Positions 26,075 through 34,514 of a DNA stretch of 64,000 bases are shown in pieces (positions within the stretch are counted from its first letter, which is position 1; every line of letters starts with the position of its first letter). Where the stretch lies: NCBI RefSeq assembly GCF_010634855.1, contig NZ_MWLQ01000016.1, positions 44,668-108,667 on the forward strand. The letters run 5' to 3'. Position numbers and translations under genes: made by a program. Below the pieces are notes generated by a model that saw only the letters and a program-made list of their open reading frames with translations, searched no databases and had not been told where the DNA came from. Source of the DNA: Microbacterium sp. B35-30. Lineage in GTDB: Bacteria > Actinomycetota > Actinomycetes > Actinomycetales > Microbacteriaceae.

Positions 26075-27082
26075 TCAGTCGATGGTCACGTAGTCGGCAC
26101 CGGAGTAGTGACCGGTCTTCAGCTTCTGGCGCTGCAGCAGCACGTCGTTGAGGAGGCTCGAGGCGCCGTAGCGGAACAGGTGCGGCTGCAGCCACTCCTC
26201 GCCCACGGTCTCGGCGACGGTGACGAGGTACTTGATGGCGTCCTTGGACGTGCGGATGCCGCCGGCCGGCTTCACGCCGACCTTCTCGCCGGTCGCCCGG
26301 TGCCAGTCGCGCACGACCTCGAGCATGAGCAGCGTCACCGGCAGGGTCGCCGCGGGCTGCACCTTGCCGGTCGACGTCTTGATGAAGTCGCCGCCCGCGA
26401 GGATCCCGAGCCACGAAGCGCGCTTGATGTTGTCGTAGGTGTTGAGCTCGCCCGTCTCGAGGATGACCTTGAGGGAGGCATACGTGCCGTCCTCACGGCG
26501 GCATGCCTGCTTCACCCGTGCGATCTGGTCGAACACGAGACCGTATCGCCCGGCGAGGAAGGCACCGCGGTCGATCACCATGTCGATCTCGTCGGCGCCG
26601 TGCGCCACCGCCTCGGCGGTGTCGGCGAGCTTGATGTCGAGAGATGCCCGGCCGCTGGGAAACGCGGTGGCGACGGCGGCGACGCTCACTCCGCCCTCGT
26701 CGGGGTCGCCGTGGGCAGACCCGAGCGCCTCGACGGCGTACGGGACCATGTCGCCGTAGACGCAGACGGCCGCCACGCGCGGGCAGGTCGGATCCGAGGC
26801 ATCCGGATTCAGTGCCTTCGCGACGAGCGAGCGCACCTTGCCGGGGGTGTCGGCGCCTTCGAGGGTGGTGAGGTCGATCAGCTCGATGATCTTGTCGAGC
26901 GCCCACGCCTTCGAGGTGGTCTTGATCGAGCGGGTGCCGAGCGAGGCGGCCCGCTGCTCCAGGCCGACCGCGTCGACGCCGGGAAGGCCGTGCAGATAGC
27001 GCCGGAGTGTGGTGTCGTCGGGCTGCCCGCCGAGCAGCTCGACGGCCCGCTCGGGGAGCGTCACGATGGAGGTGCCTGACAT
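26075..27082 (-). CDS. deoC: Deoxyribose-phosphate aldolase
   Basis: The 335-residue class I aldolase cleaves 2-deoxyribose 5-phosphate into glyceraldehyde 3-phosphate and acetaldehyde. The Schiff-base lysine is Lys235 in 'GGDFIKTSTGK', and the second conserved lysine is Lys271 in 'VGVKPAGGIRT'. It is about 75 residues longer than E. coli DeoC owing to an N-terminal extension (residues 1-65) typical of the long eukaryote-like form. The ATG at 27082 (MSGTSIV) is used; the upstream frame is unsupported. It heads the operon with two aldehyde dehydrogenase genes and follows the regulator by 53 bases. Confidence 0.94.
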   Translation of the reverse strand: MSGTSIVTLPERAVELLGGQPDDTTLRRYLHGLPGVDAVGLEQRAASLGTRSIKTTSKAWALDKIIELIDLTTLEGADTPGKVRSLVAKALNPDASDPTCPRVAAVCVYGDMVPYAVEALGSAHGDPDEGGVSVAAVATAFPSGRASLDIKLADTAEAVAHGADEIDMVIDRGAFLAGRYGLVFDQIARVKQACRREDGTYASLKVILETGELNTYDNIKRASWLGILAGGDFIKTSTGKVQPAATLPVTLLMLEVVRDWHRATGEKVGVKPAGGIRTSKDAIKYLVTVAETVGEEWLQPHLFRYGASSLLNDVLLQRQKLKTGHYSGADYVTID

Positions 27083-27135
27083 GTGCTGACCTGGCTTTCG
27101 TGGAAGGGATGTGAAACGGATGCCGCGGCTCGGCG

Positions 27136-28077
27136 TCACCGGTCGAGCAGGTGATGTGCCGTCGACTCGTCGGTGACGAGCAGCGAGCACAGACCGGAGG
27201 CGACCACGGCGTCCGCGATCGCACGCTTGGCCTCCGCCGCGATGACGGCGATCGCCACGTCGGCGCGGCGGAGGTCATCGAGGGAGATGCCCACGGTGCG
27301 GGCATCGAGGTCGTGGTCGACGATGCGTCCGTCGGCGCTGATGTAGCGCCCGACCACGTCGCCGACGGCGCCGGCCGCGACCAGGCGGTCGATGTCGTTC
27401 GGCGTGAGGTAGCCGCTGTCGACGTGGACGGAGCGGTGATCGGCTGCACCGGCGCTGAAGAGGTACGCGTCGGCGGAGCGCGCGGTCTCGAGGATGCGGG
27501 CCACGACGCGATCCGCCTCGATCGCCTCCTTCGTCGCGCGCTGCTCGAGGATCGCAGGACTCGGCAGCAGTGCCGCGGCACCGCCGCCCTTCTGCGCGAT
27601 GCTGACCGCCGTGGCGGCCGCGGTGCCCGGGCGCTGGCTCATGCTGACGCCGCCGTTGATCTGCACCACATCGGTGCCCGACGACCAGCCGTCGCGAAGA
27701 TGGTGCGCGATGTCGGACAGCGTGCGTCCCCAGCTGACCCCGAGAACGCGCGGGCTCGGCCGCAGCGCCGTGAGGTGATCGGCCGCCGACTGCGCCACGC
27801 GCTGCTGCAGCTCGTCCTCGCTGCGCACCCCGGCGCGCGAGACCACGATCGCCGCGACTCCGCGCTCGTCGCGGAGGCGCCGCTCCAGCTGCGGACGGCG
27901 GGCACGGGAGTGCAGGATCTCGATGCGGACGAATCCCTCGTCCTTGGCCTGGGTCAGCAGGCGCCCCACCTTCCAGCGGGTGATCTGCAGGTTGCGGCCG
28001 ATCTCCTCCTGCGTGAGGTTCTCCTCGTAGTAGAGCTCGGCGGCCCGGATTGAGAGAAGTTCGTCGACGGCGTCCAC
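27136..28077 (-). CDS. SorC/DeoR-type sugar-binding transcriptional regulator
   Basis: The protein (313 residues from GTG 28077) has an N-terminal helix-turn-helix, 'LTQEEIGRNLQITRWKVGRL', followed by a SorC/CggR-type sugar-phosphate isomerase-fold effector domain ('VLGVSWGRTLSDIAHHL', 'VVQINGGVSM'). It probably represses or activates the deoC operon in response to deoxyribose 5-phosphate or a related sugar phosphate, as the co-directional position just upstream suggests. The start is uncertain: GTG 28077 has GGGAGG only three bases away, and GTG 28098 is the alternative. Confidence 0.87.
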   Translation of the reverse strand: MDAVDELLSIRAAELYYEENLTQEEIGRNLQITRWKVGRLLTQAKDEGFVRIEILHSRARRPQLERRLRDERGVAAIVVSRAGVRSEDELQQRVAQSAADHLTALRPSPRVLGVSWGRTLSDIAHHLRDGWSSGTDVVQINGGVSMSQRPGTAAATAVSIAQKGGGAAALLPSPAILEQRATKEAIEADRVVARILETARSADAYLFSAGAADHRSVHVDSGYLTPNDIDRLVAAGAVGDVVGRYISADGRIVDHDLDARTVGISLDDLRRADVAIAVIAAEAKRAIADAVVASGLCSLLVTDESTAHHLLDR

Positions 28078-28192
28078 GATCCTCCCTTCGTCGTCCACTC
28101 CAGGCTGACATATGCGGGCGACCGCCGCCAACATCTGAACGAATCTTGCTCAGATGAGCAGACGACGGTCCGCGCGTCCCACCACGGTTGTC

Positions 28193-28573
28193 TCAGCCAC
28201 CCGGTTCGGCCGGAGCCGGTGCCGCGGCGGTCGACTTCGCCTGCCGCAGCAGCACGATGACCCCGATGCCGACGACGACGACGAAGGCGATGGACAGGGT
28301 CGTGAACGCGAACCAGTTGTTGTCGAGCACAAGGACGATCGCCGCCGACACGACCGCGATAGCCGCGGCGATCAGCTTCGAGGCGAACTTCATCCCGATG
28401 CCGGGGGTGAGCCGGCCGGCGGGTGAGCCGCCGCGCGCAAGGATCAGGTCGGCGAACGCGTCCAGCGTCGCGAGCAGCGAGGCCGAGAACGCGACCGCGC
28501 ACCCGAGGGCGCCCCACAGGTTCGGGGAGTCGGAGGCCGCTGCGTCGGCAGCCATGAGGACCAGCGCGTGCAC
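28193..28573 (-). CDS. Small four-helix membrane protein of unknown function
   Basis: The 126-residue protein has about four hydrophobic segments (7-12 with 18-45, 66-85, 88-108) and a short Ala/Pro-rich C-terminal tail. I do not recognise a family. It lies between the deoC regulator and the next membrane protein, 32 bases from the latter's stop, on the same strand. Confidence 0.6.
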   Translation of the reverse strand: MHALVLMAADAAASDSPNLWGALGCAVAFSASLLATLDAFADLILARGGSPAGRLTPGIGMKFASKLIAAAIAVVSAAIVLVLDNNWFAFTTLSIAFVVVVGIGVIVLLRQAKSTAAAPAPAEPGG

Positions 28574-28605
28574 GCCTCGATCGTAGGGCGACCGCGTACT
28601 CCGGT

Positions 28606-29433
28606 CTACGGGCGTTGCGCGGGGGGCTCATACGCCGGCGGCGGCTCGTATGCGGGAGGCCCCTCATACGCCGGCGGCACGTCATACGCGGGAGGAGCGG
28701 CGAGGGAGACTGGTCGCAGCAGCGAGTCCACCAGCTCATCCGGCGTGACGCCGCGCTCCGCGGCTTCCGCCCGCAGCAGCGCGATGGACGCCGGCGACAG
28801 CGATGCGTCGTCTGCTTCCCCACTGTCTCGGCGCGGGCGTTCCCGCAGCAGCAGCGACAGCACGGGGAGCACGATCGCGCCGAGCGCGGCGAGGATCGAC
28901 ACGATGCCGAGCACGCGGGAGTACGGCTCGCCGCCGTACTCGTCGGTCCACACGGGGTAGATCACCATCGCGAAGACGATCGCGAAGAGCGCGAGCGTCA
29001 CGATCAGTCCGATGCGAACCGCCGTCCGGCGCCGGTCCGCCAGCAGCAGGAGCAGCGAGGCGAAGGAGAACGCGACGGATGCCGCCACCGCCGTCCACAG
29101 GGAGTCCCAGAACGCCTCGGCCTCCCAGGTGGGCTGGCCCCACAGGGCGATGAGCACCAGCACCGCTGCGACGACCGACACGCCGGCGCCGATGTACCCG
29201 AACGTCTGCAGCCGCCGCCCCACGAGAGAGACGCAGCACAGCACCGCGACGCTGAAGGCACCCACGACGGATGTGGTGCTGAGCACCCGCCACGCGGTCG
29301 GCCCGAGCTCGGCGCCGAGCAGCACGACGATGCCGCTGATGGCGGCGGCGCTGAACGAGACGACGATGACGGCGACGATGACCCGGCGAGCGAGCGACAC
29401 GGGAGTGCGCGTCCGGCCCGCCGGATCGGTCAT
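28606..29433 (-). CDS. Membrane protein with C-terminal PPAYE repeats
   Basis: The 275-residue protein has six to seven membrane helices (about 15-205). A cytoplasmic C-terminal tail then contains a short 'SIALLRAEAAERGVTPDELV' helix, a SHOCT-like segment, and five PPAY/PPPAY repeats. The PPxY motif is the WW-domain ligand in eukaryotes; in actinobacteria such tails are common but their partners are unknown. The stop overlaps nothing downstream. The start (29433) overlaps the ribF stop by four bases, so it is the coupled last gene of the ribF unit. No named family recognised. Confidence 0.65.
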   Translation of the reverse strand: MTDPAGRTRTPVSLARRVIVAVIVVSFSAAAISGIVVLLGAELGPTAWRVLSTTSVVGAFSVAVLCCVSLVGRRLQTFGYIGAGVSVVAAVLVLIALWGQPTWEAEAFWDSLWTAVAASVAFSFASLLLLLADRRRTAVRIGLIVTLALFAIVFAMVIYPVWTDEYGGEPYSRVLGIVSILAALGAIVLPVLSLLLRERPRRDSGEADDASLSPASIALLRAEAAERGVTPDELVDSLLRPVSLAAPPAYDVPPAYEGPPAYEPPPAYEPPAQRP

Positions 29434-30401
29434 GTCAGCTCCTCACGCACCTTTGCGACGTCGGCGGTCATCGTCTCGATGAGCAGCTCGACCCCCTCGA
29501 ACGCGACCATACCGCGGATCCTCGCTACGAACTCGATCTCGACGACGTGTCCGTAGAGGTCGAGATCCGTCTCGTCGAGCACGTAGGCCTCGACCTGGCG
29601 CACGTCGATGTCGTCGAACGTCGGGTTCGTGCCGATGCTGATCGCGGCCGGATAGCGCACGCTGCTGCGCGGCGTGGATGCGCCGTCCTGCGGCATCCCC
29701 TCGTCGACCAGCCAGCCGGCGTAGACGCCCTCGGCGGGCACGAAGCCCTCGAGCGCCGGCGACAGATTCGCCGTGGGGAAGCCCAGCTCGCGCCCGCGCT
29801 TGAGCCCGTGCACCACCTCGCCGCGGACGGCGTGCGCGCGCCCGAGCAGGCGCGAGGCGCCGGCCACATCTCCGGCGTCGAGGAGCTCGCGCACCCACGT
29901 CGAGGACACACGGCGCCCGGCGTCGATCGCACGCACATCGTCGACGACATCGACGTCGAAGCCGAACTCGCGTCCCAGTTCGCGCAGGAGCTCGGGGTTG
30001 CCCGCGCCGCCGCGGCCGAAGCGGAAGTCCGCGCCGACCATCACGATCCGCACGCCCAGCGCGCCGACGAGCACATGCTCGACGAACTCCCGGGCACCGA
30101 GGTCGGCCAGCGTTCGGTCGAAGGTCAGCATCAGCGTCGCGTCCACGCCCGCATCGGCGAGGAGTCGCAGCTTCTGGTCGACCCCGACCAGGCTTTCGGG
30201 GCACAGTTCGGGGCGCAGCAGCGCCAGCGGGTTGCGGTCGAACGTGACGGCTACGACGCGCGCGCCGGAGGCCTCGGCATCCACCCGTGCCCGGTCGATG
30301 ACCGCGCGGTGGCCCGAGTGGACGCCGTCGAACTTGCCGATCGCGACGACGGACGGGCCGAAGCCCGCCGGCACGTCGCGGGGATCCCGGAAGACGATCA
30401 C
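29430..30401 (-). CDS. ribF: Bifunctional riboflavin kinase / FAD synthetase
   Basis: The 323-residue enzyme makes FMN from riboflavin and then FAD. The N-terminal nucleotidyltransferase half has 'VAIGKFDGVHSGHRAVIDRA' (HxGH), 'FVEHVLVGALGVRIVMVGADFRFGRGGAGN', and the C-terminal flavokinase half has 'GRELGFPTANLSP' (PTAN) and 'GVYAGWL'. GTG 30401 is fixed by homology and by a 4-base GTGA overlap with the stop of the membrane protein upstream. Its normal neighbours truB, rbfA and infB lie further upstream. Confidence 0.94.
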   Translation of the reverse strand: MIVFRDPRDVPAGFGPSVVAIGKFDGVHSGHRAVIDRARVDAEASGARVVAVTFDRNPLALLRPELCPESLVGVDQKLRLLADAGVDATLMLTFDRTLADLGAREFVEHVLVGALGVRIVMVGADFRFGRGGAGNPELLRELGREFGFDVDVVDDVRAIDAGRRVSSTWVRELLDAGDVAGASRLLGRAHAVRGEVVHGLKRGRELGFPTANLSPALEGFVPAEGVYAGWLVDEGMPQDGASTPRSSVRYPAAISIGTNPTFDDIDVRQVEAYVLDETDLDLYGHVVEIEFVARIRGMVAFEGVELLIETMTADVAKVREELT

Positions 30402-30841
30402 GACGCCACCGCCGCAGGCGTCGTCGCAACGGGCTGTGCGACGGGACGATGCGTCGCCAGCCACCACATGCCGAGGAACGGCAGCACGAGAGGCACGAAC
30501 AGGTAGCCCGAGCCGAACCAGGACCAGACCGTCGGATGCGCGAACAGCTCGGGCATCACGAAGCTCAGGGTGCCGACGATCAGCACGCCCGCGAGCTCGA
30601 ACACGATCGCCACCCACGCCACGACATACCAGCCGCGACTCCCGGCGAACACCAGGGCGAGCGTGGCGACGATGTACACCAGCGCCGAGAGCGCCGAGAG
30701 CGTATAGGCGAGCGGCGCCTCGTCGAAGCGCTCGACGATCTGCACGAAGGACCGACCGGTGGCGCCGAGTGCCATGATCGCGTAGACGATCACGAGCACG
30801 CGGCCGATGCCGGTCATGCGGGGGCGGGCGGAAGACGACAT
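30398..30841 (-). CDS. Four-helix membrane protein upstream of ribF
   Basis: The 147-residue protein has four membrane helices (about 12-28, 45-66, 71-95, 107-130) with a basic C-terminal tail. It resembles actinobacterial small membrane proteins of the DUF-type near ribF and truB; I do not recognise a name. It is translationally coupled to ribF by a GTGA overlap, so it is cotranscribed with it. Confidence 0.65.
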   Translation of the reverse strand: MSSSARPRMTGIGRVLVIVYAIMALGATGRSFVQIVERFDEAPLAYTLSALSALVYIVATLALVFAGSRGWYVVAWVAIVFELAGVLIVGTLSFVMPELFAHPTVWSWFGSGYLFVPLVLPFLGMWWLATHRPVAQPVATTPAAVAS

Positions 30842-30894
30842 AACCAGACGAGTTTAGTTCTTGCCGCGGGGCGCTTTGCCGTGCCCGACAGCCC

Positions 30895-31263
30895 TCAGGC
30901 GACCTGGACGGTCCAGATCACCTGCATGCGCCACACCATCACCGCGATCGAGAGCGCGGCGATGCCCATGATGACGGTGCTCCAGCGGCTGCGCTCGAGC
31001 AGCGCCCACGCGACGGCGGCGACGGGCAGCAGCACGGCCGAGACGAGGTAGACCCAGAACTCCAGCAGACTCCCCGATGGCGGATTGCCCGCGAACGGCG
31101 CGACGATCGCGATGACGACCTGGGCCAGGAGCAGGAGCTCGACCAGGGCGAGCGAGCCGACGGTCCAGTCGCTCGGGCGCCGGCCGGCGAGTCCGGCGAT
31201 GACGCAGAAGAGGCCCGCCGCGACCGCGACGACCACCTGGACGATCGTGAACCACAGGATCAT
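30895..31263 (-). CDS. Four-helix membrane protein downstream of truB
   Basis: The 122-residue protein has four hydrophobic segments spaced by short polar turns (for example 'GRRPSDWTVGS') and no large loop. Its ATG overlaps the truB stop by four bases. Function unknown. Confidence 0.65.
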   Translation of the reverse strand: MILWFTIVQVVVAVAAGLFCVIAGLAGRRPSDWTVGSLALVELLLLAQVVIAIVAPFAGNPPSGSLLEFWVYLVSAVLLPVAAVAWALLERSRWSTVIMGIAALSIAVMVWRMQVIWTVQVA

Positions 31264-32201
31264 CGGGCGGCCTCCTCGGGCATGTTCATCGCGCTCTTGA
31301 CGTCATCTCCCCGGCGCTCGACGACGCCGACGAGCCGGCCGTCGGGGTCGATCGCCGCCGCCGGGGTCGCGGGAAGCCGTCCGGCAGCGCCGAGCAGCCG
31401 CTTGCCGTGACGAAGGTCCCGCGCCTCGTCGGCGGTCACGTCGAACCGGCCCAGCACCGCATCCGCTGCCGTCGCGGGGCTCAGCAGCATCGCGTCGGCG
31501 AGGTCTGCGACACCGGGCGCCCCCGCCACGTCGAACGGGCCGATGCGGGTGCGCCGCAGCGCGGTGAGATGCCCGCCCACGCCCAGCGCGGCACCCAGGT
31601 CACGGGCGAGCGAGCGGATGTACGTGCCGCTCGAGCAGTCGACGACGACATCGAGGTCGATGACGCCCGGCATCGCCGAGCCTGCGGTCGCGGTCCCGGC
31701 CTCCGTGGCCTGCGAGCCGGTCGAGGGGCGCCGTTCGGCGAGGACCTCGAACCGCGACACCGTGACCTCCCGGGCCTTGAGCTGCACCTCCTCCCCCGCG
31801 CGGGCGAGGTCGTAGGCCCGGCGCCCGTCGACCTTGATCGCCGAGTACGTGCTGGGAACCTGCGAGATGCGACCGGTCAGGGCCGCGATGCCCGCCGTGA
31901 TGGCCGGGGACTCCAGGGACGAGGCATCCGTCACCGCGACGACCTGCCCCTCCGCGTCGTCGGTGTCGGTCGCGACGCCCAGCCGGATGGTCGCCTCGTA
32001 GGTCTTGTCCAGCCCGACGATGAACGTGAGCAGCCGCGTCGCGCCCTCGACGCCGAGGACGAGCAGCCCGGTCGCCATCGGGTCGAGCGTGCCGGCGTGG
32101 CCGATCTTGCGCGTGCCCAGCGCGCGGCGCGCTCGTGCGACGACGTCGTGCGAGGTGATGCCGCCGGGCTTGTCGACGAGGAGGAGTCCGGGTGCCGCCA
32201 T
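31260..32201 (-). CDS. truB: tRNA pseudouridine(55) synthase
   Basis: The 313-residue enzyme isomerises uridine 55 in the T-arm of tRNAs. The catalytic aspartate is Asp40 in 'GHAGTLDPMATG', and 'LLLVDKPGGITSHDVV' opens the protein, as expected. 'SGTYIRSLARDLG' lies in the C-terminal half of the core. The start codon overlaps the stop of the kinase upstream by one base (TGATG), and the downstream membrane protein overlaps by four. The cluster with infB, rbfA and ribF is conserved in bacteria. Confidence 0.95.
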   Translation of the reverse strand: MAAPGLLLVDKPGGITSHDVVARARRALGTRKIGHAGTLDPMATGLLVLGVEGATRLLTFIVGLDKTYEATIRLGVATDTDDAEGQVVAVTDASSLESPAITAGIAALTGRISQVPSTYSAIKVDGRRAYDLARAGEEVQLKAREVTVSRFEVLAERRPSTGSQATEAGTATAGSAMPGVIDLDVVVDCSSGTYIRSLARDLGAALGVGGHLTALRRTRIGPFDVAGAPGVADLADAMLLSPATAADAVLGRFDVTADEARDLRHGKRLLGAAGRLPATPAAAIDPDGRLVGVVERRGDDVKSAMNMPEEAAR

Positions 32202-32881
32202 CAGCCGCCTCCGACGATCCGCGGGTGAGCGAGATCCGAGTTGTCGACGATGACGGATGCCGCCGCCCGCGGTCGTGCCTCGCTCAGGTAGATCTCCTGC
32301 CCCTGCCGATACCGCGCGTTCGAGGGTGCTTCCGGGTCGGGGTCGGAGCCGTCACGCAACGCCATGCGGGCGAAGGTCATGTCGAAAGGCACGTCGAGCC
32401 AGACCGACCAGTCCCACAGGTCTCGCAGCTCGGGCCTGTGGAGGAAGATGCCGTCGACCACCAGCACCGCGTCGAGCGGCGCCGTGACCCACTGCGACTC
32501 GACGGGAGCATCGCGGACGACGTCGAAGGCCGCCAGCTGGAAGCCGGTGGTCCCGGCGGTCTGGGCGCCGTCGCGGAACGGGTCGATCAGCACGCGCCGG
32601 AACGTCGCATAGTCGAACGAGTCGCGGTAGAAGCCCTCGGGGCTGTTGCGGCCACGGAGGTAGCGCTCGCTCCGGGGCCGGTGGAAGCCGTCGATGCCCG
32701 CTCGGAACACCGCGTCGCCGGTCTCGGCGAACACCTCCGCGAGCCCGTCGGCGAACACCGTCTTGCCGGCGCCGTCCAGCCCGTCGATCGCCACGATCAC
32801 GCGGCCCCCGGCATTGCGCCGCCGGACACGGTCGCGCAGTCCGCGCCACAGCGTCGTGGTCGGCGTGACGGGAAGGCGCAT
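32201..32881 (-). CDS. Uridine kinase-like P-loop nucleoside/pantothenate-type kinase
   Basis: The 226-residue protein has the Walker A loop GLDGAGKT (34-41), then 'RAGIDGFHRPRSERYLRGRN', 'EGFYRDSFDYATFRRVLIDP', and 'LVVDGIFLHRPELRDLWDWS', the layout of uridine kinase/phosphoribulokinase family members. It probably phosphorylates a nucleoside or another small hydroxyl substrate with ATP. The actinobacterial members that lie next to truB are not well characterised, so I give no gene symbol. TAGGCT lies six bases before ATG 32881. Confidence 0.85.
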   Translation of the reverse strand: MRLPVTPTTTLWRGLRDRVRRRNAGGRVIVAIDGLDGAGKTVFADGLAEVFAETGDAVFRAGIDGFHRPRSERYLRGRNSPEGFYRDSFDYATFRRVLIDPFRDGAQTAGTTGFQLAAFDVVRDAPVESQWVTAPLDAVLVVDGIFLHRPELRDLWDWSVWLDVPFDMTFARMALRDGSDPDPEAPSNARYRQGQEIYLSEARPRAAASVIVDNSDLAHPRIVGGG

Positions 32882-32887
32882 GGATCC

Positions 32888-32893
32888 AGCCTA
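32888..32893 (-). promoter_or_regulatory. -10 element of a leaderless promoter for the kinase-truB unit
   Basis: TAGGCT on the minus strand, then six bases, then ATG 32881. Confidence 0.55.
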
Positions 32894-32919
32894 CGGGCCG
32901 CGACCGCACGCCCCGCGCG

Positions 32920-32972
32920 GCGGAGATCTACCCTTTCGCGGTTCCCGGAGGCGCGAAAGGGTAGATCTCCGC
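32920..32972. repeat. TACCCTYTCGCG palindrome, copy A
   Basis: A perfect 21-base inverted repeat (32920-32940 with 32952-32972) closes an 11-base loop. It lies between divergent promoters, so it is not acting as a terminator for either gene. Related palindromes are at 48027-48068 and 60951-61002. Confidence 0.9.
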
Positions 32973-32975
32973 ACG

Positions 32976-32981
32976 TACGCT
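32976..32981 (+). promoter_or_regulatory. Possible -10 of a leaderless promoter for mutY
   Basis: TACGCT lies seven bases before ATG 32989, directly after palindrome A. Confidence 0.4.
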
Positions 32982-32988
32982 GGAGCGC

Positions 32989-33927
32989 ATGCCCGAGCTC
33001 GCGACGCCGCCGGATCTCGTGACGCCGCCCGAGCTCGCGACGCGGCCAGACCTCGCCACCCCGCCCGATCTCGCCCGCCCACTGGCGGAGTGGTATCGGG
33101 CGAATGCCCGGGACCTGCCGTGGCGGCGGCCGGGGTTCGGGGCCTGGGGCGTGCTGGTGAGCGAGTTCATGCTGCAGCAGACGCCGGTGAACCGCGTGAT
33201 CCCCCATCTCGAGGCGTGGCTCGCCCGGTGGCCGACGCCGTCGGACCTCGCCGCCGCCGCGCCCGCAGACGCGGTGCGGCAGTGGGCGAACCTCGGCTAT
33301 CCGCGGCGCGCGCTGTGGCTGCACCGCGCGGCCGTCGAGATCCGCGACCGCCACGACGGGGTCGTGCCGCGTGACGTCGACGCGCTCCTCGCATTGACCG
33401 GCATCGGCGACTACACCGCACGCGCGGTGGCCGTCTTCGCGTACGGCGACCGTCATCCGGTCGTCGACACGAACACCCGGCGGGTGCTGGCACGCGCGAT
33501 CGACGGCCGGTCTCAGCCCGGCCCGCCCTCGCGGCGCGACCTCGAGGCGATGACGATGGTGCTCCCCCGGGCGCGCGAGACGGCCGCCGTCGTCAACGCG
33601 GCGACGATGGAGCTCGGGGCGGTCGTCTGCATCGCCCGTACACCGCGCTGCGACGTGTGCCCGTTACGCGACCAGTGCGCATGGCGCGCGGCGGGGTATC
33701 CCGACACCGGCGATGACCGCCGCAAGCAGGCACGCTACGAAGGCAGCGACCGGCAGGCGCGCGGGGCGGTGCTCAAGACGCTGCGGGATGCCGCAGCCCA
33801 CGCGATCCCGCTGGCAGAGGTGGTGCCCGACTGGCCGGACCCCCTCCAGCGTGACCGCGCCATCGACTCGCTCATCGCCGACGGGCTGGCCGAGGCATCC
33901 GACGGTCTCCTGCGGCTGCCGCTCTGA
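32989..33927 (+). CDS. mutY: A/G-specific adenine DNA glycosylase
   Basis: The 312-residue protein removes adenine opposite 8-oxoguanine. It has Glu59 in SEFMLQQT, the helix-hairpin-helix 'LTGIGDYTARAV', the catalytic Asp160 in 'PVVDTNTRRV', and the iron-sulfur cysteines Cys214, Cys221, Cys224 and Cys230 (C-x6-C-x2-C-x5-C). The C-terminal NUDIX-like domain of E. coli MutY, which reads 8-oxoG, is replaced by a shorter winged-helix-like tail, as in many actinobacteria. The first 31 residues are a PPDLATPPEL-type repeat that is probably disordered. Confidence 0.93.
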   Translation: MPELATPPDLVTPPELATRPDLATPPDLARPLAEWYRANARDLPWRRPGFGAWGVLVSEFMLQQTPVNRVIPHLEAWLARWPTPSDLAAAAPADAVRQWANLGYPRRALWLHRAAVEIRDRHDGVVPRDVDALLALTGIGDYTARAVAVFAYGDRHPVVDTNTRRVLARAIDGRSQPGPPSRRDLEAMTMVLPRARETAAVVNAATMELGAVVCIARTPRCDVCPLRDQCAWRAAGYPDTGDDRRKQARYEGSDRQARGAVLKTLRDAAAHAIPLAEVVPDWPDPLQRDRAIDSLIADGLAEASDGLLRLPL

Positions 33928-33964
33928 GCACTGAGCAGCGGGCCGTGAGTACCGCAGACGACAG

Positions 33965-33994
33965 ACGCCGCGACCGGCGGACCGGTCGCGGCGT
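33965..33994. terminator. Bidirectional terminator between mutY and rbfA
   Basis: A perfect 13-base stem (ACGCCGCGACCGG, 33965-33977, with 33982-33994) and a 4-base loop lie between the converging stops. Confidence 0.7.
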
Positions 33995-34012
33995 GTCGAA
34001 TCCGACGAGGAG

Positions 34013-34447
34013 TCAGTCCTCGCCGTCGAGCTCGCGCGGCTTGACATACGGGTCCGCCTCGCCGGCGTAGGTCGCCGAGGAGGCGAGACCTGCCACCGCG
34101 GCATCCCGCTCCTGCGCTTCGCGGAGCAGGTCCGCGATGTGACCGGCGTTCTCGGGGATCGCGTCGGGGATGAACTCGAGCGACGGGGTGAGACGCACGT
34201 TGAGGTGCTTGCCCACCTCCGAGCGGAGCATCCCCGTCGCCGACTTCAGCGCCGCCGCCGATCCTTCGCGCTCCTCGGGGGAACCCAGCACCGTGTAGAA
34301 CACGGAGGCGTGCTGAAGGTCACCCGTCACGCGCACATCGGTGATGGTCACGAATCCGAGCCGCGGGTCGCGCAGGCCCTTCTCGAGCCGCTCGGCGAGG
34401 ATGACGCGAATACGGTCGCCCAGCCGGGCCTGACGTTCGCTGGCCAT
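34013..34447 (-). CDS. rbfA: Ribosome-binding factor A
   Basis: The 144-residue protein is an RbfA KH-fold factor for late 30S maturation and 16S rRNA 5' processing. 'RQARLGDRIRVILAERLEKGLRDPRLGFVTITDVRVTGDLQHASVFYTVLG' spans the characteristic N-terminal half, and 'RLTPSLEFIPDAIPENAGHI' the C-terminal half. A GGAGCAAT Shine-Dalgarno precedes ATG 34447. It follows infB, as in most bacteria, but a 15-base hairpin lies between them. Confidence 0.95.
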   Translation of the reverse strand: MASERQARLGDRIRVILAERLEKGLRDPRLGFVTITDVRVTGDLQHASVFYTVLGSPEEREGSAAALKSATGMLRSEVGKHLNVRLTPSLEFIPDAIPENAGHIADLLREAQERDAAVAGLASSATYAGEADPYVKPRELDGED

Positions 34448-34466
34448 GATTGCTCCTTAAGGGGAT

Positions 34467-34501
34467 GATTCCGGATGCCTCGAACAGAGGCATCCGGAAT
34501 C
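34467..34501 (-). terminator. Hairpin between infB and rbfA
   Basis: A perfect 15-base stem (GATTCCGGATGCCTC, 34467-34481, with 34487-34501) lies 14 bases after the infB stop and 20 bases upstream of the rbfA start. It could be a terminator or a processing or attenuation site between the two genes. Confidence 0.6.
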
Positions 34502-34514
34502 AAGACACGCGGAC

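Noticed and set aside
24390..26093. A 567-residue plus-strand ORF opposite the aldehyde dehydrogenases
   Set aside because: Shadow frame; the minus-strand frames have strong ALDH motifs and operon overlaps.
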